Assembly: GCA_947168045.1 (NCBI GenBank)
Contig: CAMVKN010000019.1
Location: 1 to 60,832, forward strand
Direction: 5' to 3'
Length of the DNA: 60,832 bases
From: an uncultured Prevotellaceae bacterium
GTDB lineage: Bacteria > Bacteroidota > Bacteroidia > Bacteroidales > Bacteroidaceae
A model generated the notes under the pieces. It was not told the origin of the DNA. It made no database searches and saw only the letters and a program-made list of their open reading frames with translations. Below are positions 58,107 through 60,832 of the stretch, piece by piece. The position numbers and the translations under genes were made by a program. Position 1 is the stretch's first letter, and each line of letters starts with the position of its first letter.

Positions 58107-60263
58107 ATGGTGACAGGAAAAGGACGGCAGGCACAGGACTACTCGAAGGTGGAGGCATGGCCTTTGTTCGCTCCGCTAAAAAACGAACTTGGCATAAAGA
58201 TGGACGTTCTACGCGACTACCAGCAGGAGATGCTCAGCAGGCTGGAGGAGGCCTGGGGTGACCACCGGAGCGTGATGGTGCAGATGCCGACGGGAACGGG
58301 AAAGACGCACCTGATGGCAAAAAGCCTCACCCCCGACCCCTCTCGCGGGGGAGAGGGGAGTGGTCAGACTCGTGCGCTGATTGTGGCACACCGCATAGAA
58401 CTGATAGAGCAGATATCGAGGACACTGGATGCCTTCGGAATTGTACATGGGCTGATTGTGAGTGGCAAACACGTGGATGAGACGAAGAGCGTTCAGGTGG
58501 CAAGCATACAGACGTTGGCAAGGAGAGACCTCTCCCCCGGCCCCTCCCCCAAGGGGAGGGGAGGTGGATGGGAGCCGGAGCTTGTCATCATTGATGAGGC
58601 GCACCATGCACTGGCGAAGACCTACAGGATGCTGTGGGAGTGGTGGCCACAGGCAAGGTTCCTGGGCCTGACGGCAACGCCATGCCGGCTGAACGGGAAA
58701 CCCTTCACCGACCTCTTTGACACACTGCTGCAGTCGTGGAGCATACGCGAGTTCATCCAGAAGGGATGGCTCAGCGACCTGGACTATGTGTCGGTGCGCT
58801 CAGACAGCTACGCAGTACAAAGGATTGCACGGCTGGACAAGCGGGGCGCCGACGGCGACTTCCAGACCAGGCAGATGGCCATGGTGCTCGACGTGCCAGA
58901 GAGCATCGAGCACCTCTACCGGTCGTACAGACAGTATGCCGAAGGGAAGAAGGGTATTGTCTATGCCATCGACCGCAGTCATGCGCAGCACATTGCCGAG
59001 TATTACACTGCCCACGGGGTGCGCTGCTGGGTGATAGATGCAAAGACGCCTGCCACAGAGAGGAGGAGGATGATTGAGGAGTACAAGGCCACCACAGTCC
59101 CCCCTTCTGCCCCCGAGGGGGCTACTATAGACCCGACCCTTAATGGCAAAACTATAGAAGCCCCCTCGGGGGCCGTAGGGGGGGCTTTTGGGGCTTCAGC
59201 GGGCGGCTCCGTTCTCATCAACGTGGACATCTTCTCAGAGGGCTTCGACTGCCCCGAAGTGGAGTTCATACAGCTGGCACGGCCCACCATGTCGCTGAGC
59301 AAGTATCTGCAGCAGGTGGGACGTGGGATGCGCGTCACCAAGAACAAGCGGGAGGTGATGATTCTCGACCAGGTCGGCTCGTACCTGCTGTTTGGTCTGC
59401 CGACGAGCGACCGCAACTGGCAGGGGCTGTTCATGGGCAAGGCAAGCGGAAAGGGGGTCCTGAGGGTGCAGTGCCGGAAGAACGGACGGGGCGAGGCGGC
59501 CGAAAAGACGCTGGTCAATGAGCAGATGTTCCGCATCAGGGCTGTGGTGAACGGCACGGACGGGCAGGGCCTGGAGGAACCGCCGAAGCAGTCGACTGCG
59601 ACGGGCACCGTGAGCCTCTTCAGGCAGAGTGACTACCGTGAGTCCATGTCACAGAGGCTCCTGCTGACGAAGAAGGTGGCGCTCTACTCCATGCCTTACG
59701 ACGGACTGACGAGGATGTGCATGAGGAGCCTGAAACCCAGAGTGCACCCAGAGGACTATGTCACACAGGAGCTGTTCGCACTGCTCACACGGAAGGAGAC
59801 CGTCGTGCACGTCTACAACTCATACAAGAAATACGCCAGCGGACGAAGGGGCGTGGTGCTGGCCTGCGGGCATCGGCAGGCGGAGATGATTGCCGACTAC
59901 TTCACACGTAACGGCGTCAGGACGAGGACGCTCTTCGACGTCAATGGCTATGAGGTGACGGACGCCATGCAGGAATATCGGAAGGGGGACACCAGGGTGC
60001 TCGTCGCATGGAACCACAAGGTGGCGCTTCCAGAGGTAGAGCTCCTGCTGCTGGCGTGCCCGATGCAGCTGATGAGCGACTATCTCGACATCGTCCATGG
60101 CTGCATGAGGCTGTCAGCAGAATATCCGGAGAACGACAGAATGGCGGACAGCGACAACGAGCTGGTGGTCATCGACAACACGCTGATGAGCCAGACCTTC
60201 GGCAGTCCGACAGAAAGGCGCGACTGGCAGCAGCAACTTATGTTTAGAAACGAATTGGAATAA
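58107..60263 (+). CDS. Superfamily 2 DEAD/DEAH helicase with duplicated C-terminal helicase domain
   Basis: A 718-residue protein. Residues about 33-215 are a RecA-like domain with LRDYQQEMLSRL, Walker A MPTGTGKTHL (60-69), VAHRIELIEQI, DEAH in VIIDEAHHALA (163-166) and GLTATPCRLNG. Residues about 265-440 are the second helicase domain, ending in LQQVGRGMRV with the motif VI Arg406. Residues about 560-715 repeat this domain: VVHVYNSYKKYASGRRGVVL parallels SIEHLYRSYRQYAEGKKGIV, and DIVHGCMRLS takes the place of motif VI, with the key Arg lost. Three GC-rich palindromic insertions keep the frame at residues about 74-86, 142-155 and 331-361. Probable DNA or RNA translocase; a defence or mobile-element role is possible. 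Confidence 0.85.
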   Translation: MVTGKGRQAQDYSKVEAWPLFAPLKNELGIKMDVLRDYQQEMLSRLEEAWGDHRSVMVQMPTGTGKTHLMAKSLTPDPSRGGEGSGQTRALIVAHRIELIEQISRTLDAFGIVHGLIVSGKHVDETKSVQVASIQTLARRDLSPGPSPKGRGGGWEPELVIIDEAHHALAKTYRMLWEWWPQARFLGLTATPCRLNGKPFTDLFDTLLQSWSIREFIQKGWLSDLDYVSVRSDSYAVQRIARLDKRGADGDFQTRQMAMVLDVPESIEHLYRSYRQYAEGKKGIVYAIDRSHAQHIAEYYTAHGVRCWVIDAKTPATERRRMIEEYKATTVPPSAPEGATIDPTLNGKTIEAPSGAVGGAFGASAGGSVLINVDIFSEGFDCPEVEFIQLARPTMSLSKYLQQVGRGMRVTKNKREVMILDQVGSYLLFGLPTSDRNWQGLFMGKASGKGVLRVQCRKNGRGEAAEKTLVNEQMFRIRAVVNGTDGQGLEEPPKQSTATGTVSLFRQSDYRESMSQRLLLTKKVALYSMPYDGLTRMCMRSLKPRVHPEDYVTQELFALLTRKETVVHVYNSYKKYASGRRGVVLACGHRQAEMIADYFTRNGVRTRTLFDVNGYEVTDAMQEYRKGDTRVLVAWNHKVALPEVELLLLACPMQLMSDYLDIVHGCMRLSAEYPENDRMADSDNELVVIDNTLMSQTFGSPTERRDWQQQLMFRNELE
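58327..58364 (-). repeat. GC-rich palindromic element in frame in the helicase gene, copy 1
   Basis: Read on the minus strand it has the same build as the GH3 and intergenic copies: C-rich arm, GCGAG loop, G-rich arm and GTCGGGGGTGAG tail. On the gene strand it encodes LTPDPSRGGEGSG between the Walker A helix and the TRALIVAHRIEL strand. Confidence 0.75.
58529..58567 (-). repeat. GC-rich palindromic element in frame in the helicase gene, copy 2
   Basis: CTCTCCCCCGGCCCCTCCCC, a short AA centre and GGGGAGGGGAGG. It is in the same orientation as copy 1 and encodes LSPGPSPKGRGGG just before the EPELVIIDEAHH strand. Confidence 0.75.
59098..59196. repeat. Composite palindromic element in frame in the helicase gene, copy 3
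   Basis: Two inverted arms, each holding a GCCCCCGAGGGGGC hairpin and a CTATAG end (about 59098-59130 and 59151-59196), flank about 20 bases (ACCCGACCCTTAATGGCAAA). This is a second palindrome family, different from copies 1 and 2. The insert encodes about 31 residues (PSAPEGATIDPTLNGKTIEA then PSGAVGGAFGASAGGS) in the middle of the second helicase domain, before VLINVDIFSEGFDCPEVEF. Confidence 0.75.
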
Positions 60264-60313
60264 TTGGAATCATTTATTCACGAATGAGAATAATAGTTCA
60301 AGATTCTGAAGCA

Positions 60314-60385
60314 CTTTATTCTCGCGCAGAGTCGCAGAGTTACGCATAAAATCGCTTTACTCTGCGACTCTGCGCGAGAATAAAG
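60314..60385. repeat. Perfect 27-bp inverted repeat, probable terminator
   Basis: CTTTATTCTCGCGCAGAGTC plus GCAGAGT at 60314-60340 is the exact complement of 60359-60385, with an 18-base loop. Part of each arm is a GCAGAGTC-type 8-base repeat. It follows the helicase stop by 50 bases and lies between it and the converging transposase fragment. Confidence 0.75.
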
Positions 60386-60436
60386 AGCAAGCAGAACTAC
60401 CGAAACTTAAAGTAAGCATTCGATAAACTACAGGTA

Positions 60437-60526
60437 GTGATACCTATATACCATAACAATAGCAGCTACCATCAGATTCGACTGTAGCTGCTATTGTTAT
60501 TTGTTGTACCTATATGTGATACCTAT
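60437..60526. repeat. Perfect 17-bp inverted repeat flanked by direct repeats
   Basis: ATAACAATAGCAGCTAC at 60453-60469 and its exact complement at 60484-60500 enclose a 14-base loop. GTGATACCTATAT occurs on both sides (about 60437 and 60514). It directly follows the 3' end of the IS66-like gene (minus strand) and may belong to the end of that element or be its terminator. Confidence 0.6.
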
Positions 60527-60527
60527 A

Positions 60528-60832
60528 TTATGCAGTTTTAGTCATGACAGATTTCGGATGTTTGAGTTTCCACTTATGTGGTAGCAGTTGCAGGAGTTCC
60601 TCATATGATGCTTTTGTGTGATAGGGCATCTGGCTTATGACATCATTCAGATAGTTTCGAGGATTGACATCATGGTTTCTGCATGTGGCCAGCAGTGAGC
60701 AAACAACAGCCATGTTCCCAGCAGCCTCATGATTGCCGCAGAAGAGATAGTTTTTCCTGCCCAGCGTGATCGGCCTGATCTCGTTCTCGGCAAGATGGTA
60801 CCCTCCACGATGTTATCAACATCGCGGACTCC
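60528..60832 (-). mobile_element. IS66-family transposase, C-terminal part (cut by window edge, possibly disrupted)
   Basis: Read on the minus strand: YHLAENEIRPITLGRKNYLF (the end of the DDE catalytic region with its Glu), CGNHEAAGN, then the IS66 C-terminal helix VVCSLLATCRNHDVNPRNYL and a basic tail. Upstream in this frame a stop appears at 60813-60815, before the His-Leu-Ala-Glu-Asn block is complete relative to the family. Either a frameshift near 60801-60806 (a run of G on the minus strand) or a truncated copy explains this. The element continues outside the window. Confidence 0.8.

Noticed and set aside
59003..59608. Minus-strand 201-codon frame opposite the helicase
   Set aside because: Created by the GC-rich palindromic insert and helicase codons; no independent support.

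Overview
The window looks like chromosomal DNA of a xylan-degrading member of the Bacteroidales, most likely Prevotella or a close relative (Segatella, Xylanibacter). The signs are Bacteroidetes-type promoters (TAnnTTTG, sites at about 4770, 25818, 28586, 29181 and 52230), multidomain GH10/GH3/CE enzymes typical of that group, an UpxY-like (NusG-type) regulator at the head of a capsule locus, and C-terminal tails resembling type IX secretion sorting tails. No tRNA or rRNA gene was seen.
Layout. 1-1.1 kb: the 3' end of folE and a small membrane protein, closed by a strong hairpin. 1.1-4.6 kb, minus strand: a large secreted CotH-type protein. 4.8-23.2 kb, plus strand: one long tightly spaced cluster for arabinoxylan breakdown (BD-FAE-like esterase, CE1-like feruloyl esterase, GH3 beta-xylosidase, GH10-CBM6-CBM6-CE6, a GH10 with a repeat-rich N-terminus, and a GH10 split by a CBM), interrupted by a membrane protein, a CXXCH lipoprotein and a small secreted protein. 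23.3-25.6 kb, minus strand: a small repeat protein, an AlkD-like DNA glycosylase and an Fe-S aldo/keto reductase. 25.7-26.4 kb: a divergent promoter pair inside a 15-bp inverted repeat, then a leader of about 500 nt that can fold extensively.
26.4-58 kb: a capsular/exopolysaccharide locus. It begins with an UpxY-like regulator carrying an unusual long C-terminal extension, followed by about 5 kb of decayed and accessory genes (wza, rmlA, GHMP kinase and transposase remnants, a ParE-type toxin-antitoxin pair). Then come gmd, a UDP-sugar dehydrogenase, flippase, pyruvyl transferase pair, glycosyltransferases, polymerase, acetyltransferases, two LicD-type proteins (one fused to a cytidylyltransferase), an initiating sugar transferase and a sugar aminotransferase. 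A three-gene Cas2-like/SMC-like ATPase/unknown cassette with its own putative promoter sits inside this locus at 52.2-54.6 kb and is the best candidate for an undescribed (possibly defensive) system. 57.4-60.8 kb: a MITE-like inverted-repeat element, a partial cupin duplicate, a 20-residue SEC-C protein, a helicase with a duplicated C-terminal domain, and an IS66 fragment.
The most unusual window-wide signal is two kinds of short repeat DNA that sit inside genes without breaking the reading frame. One kind is GC-rich palindromes (GH3, aminotransferase, three times in the helicase, and one intergenic copy). The other is arrays with a 7- to 10-bp period (GH3, the CXXCH lipoprotein twice, gmd, the membrane protein, and several intergenic sites). 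All functional calls rest on reading motifs in the translated sequence; no database search was possible.
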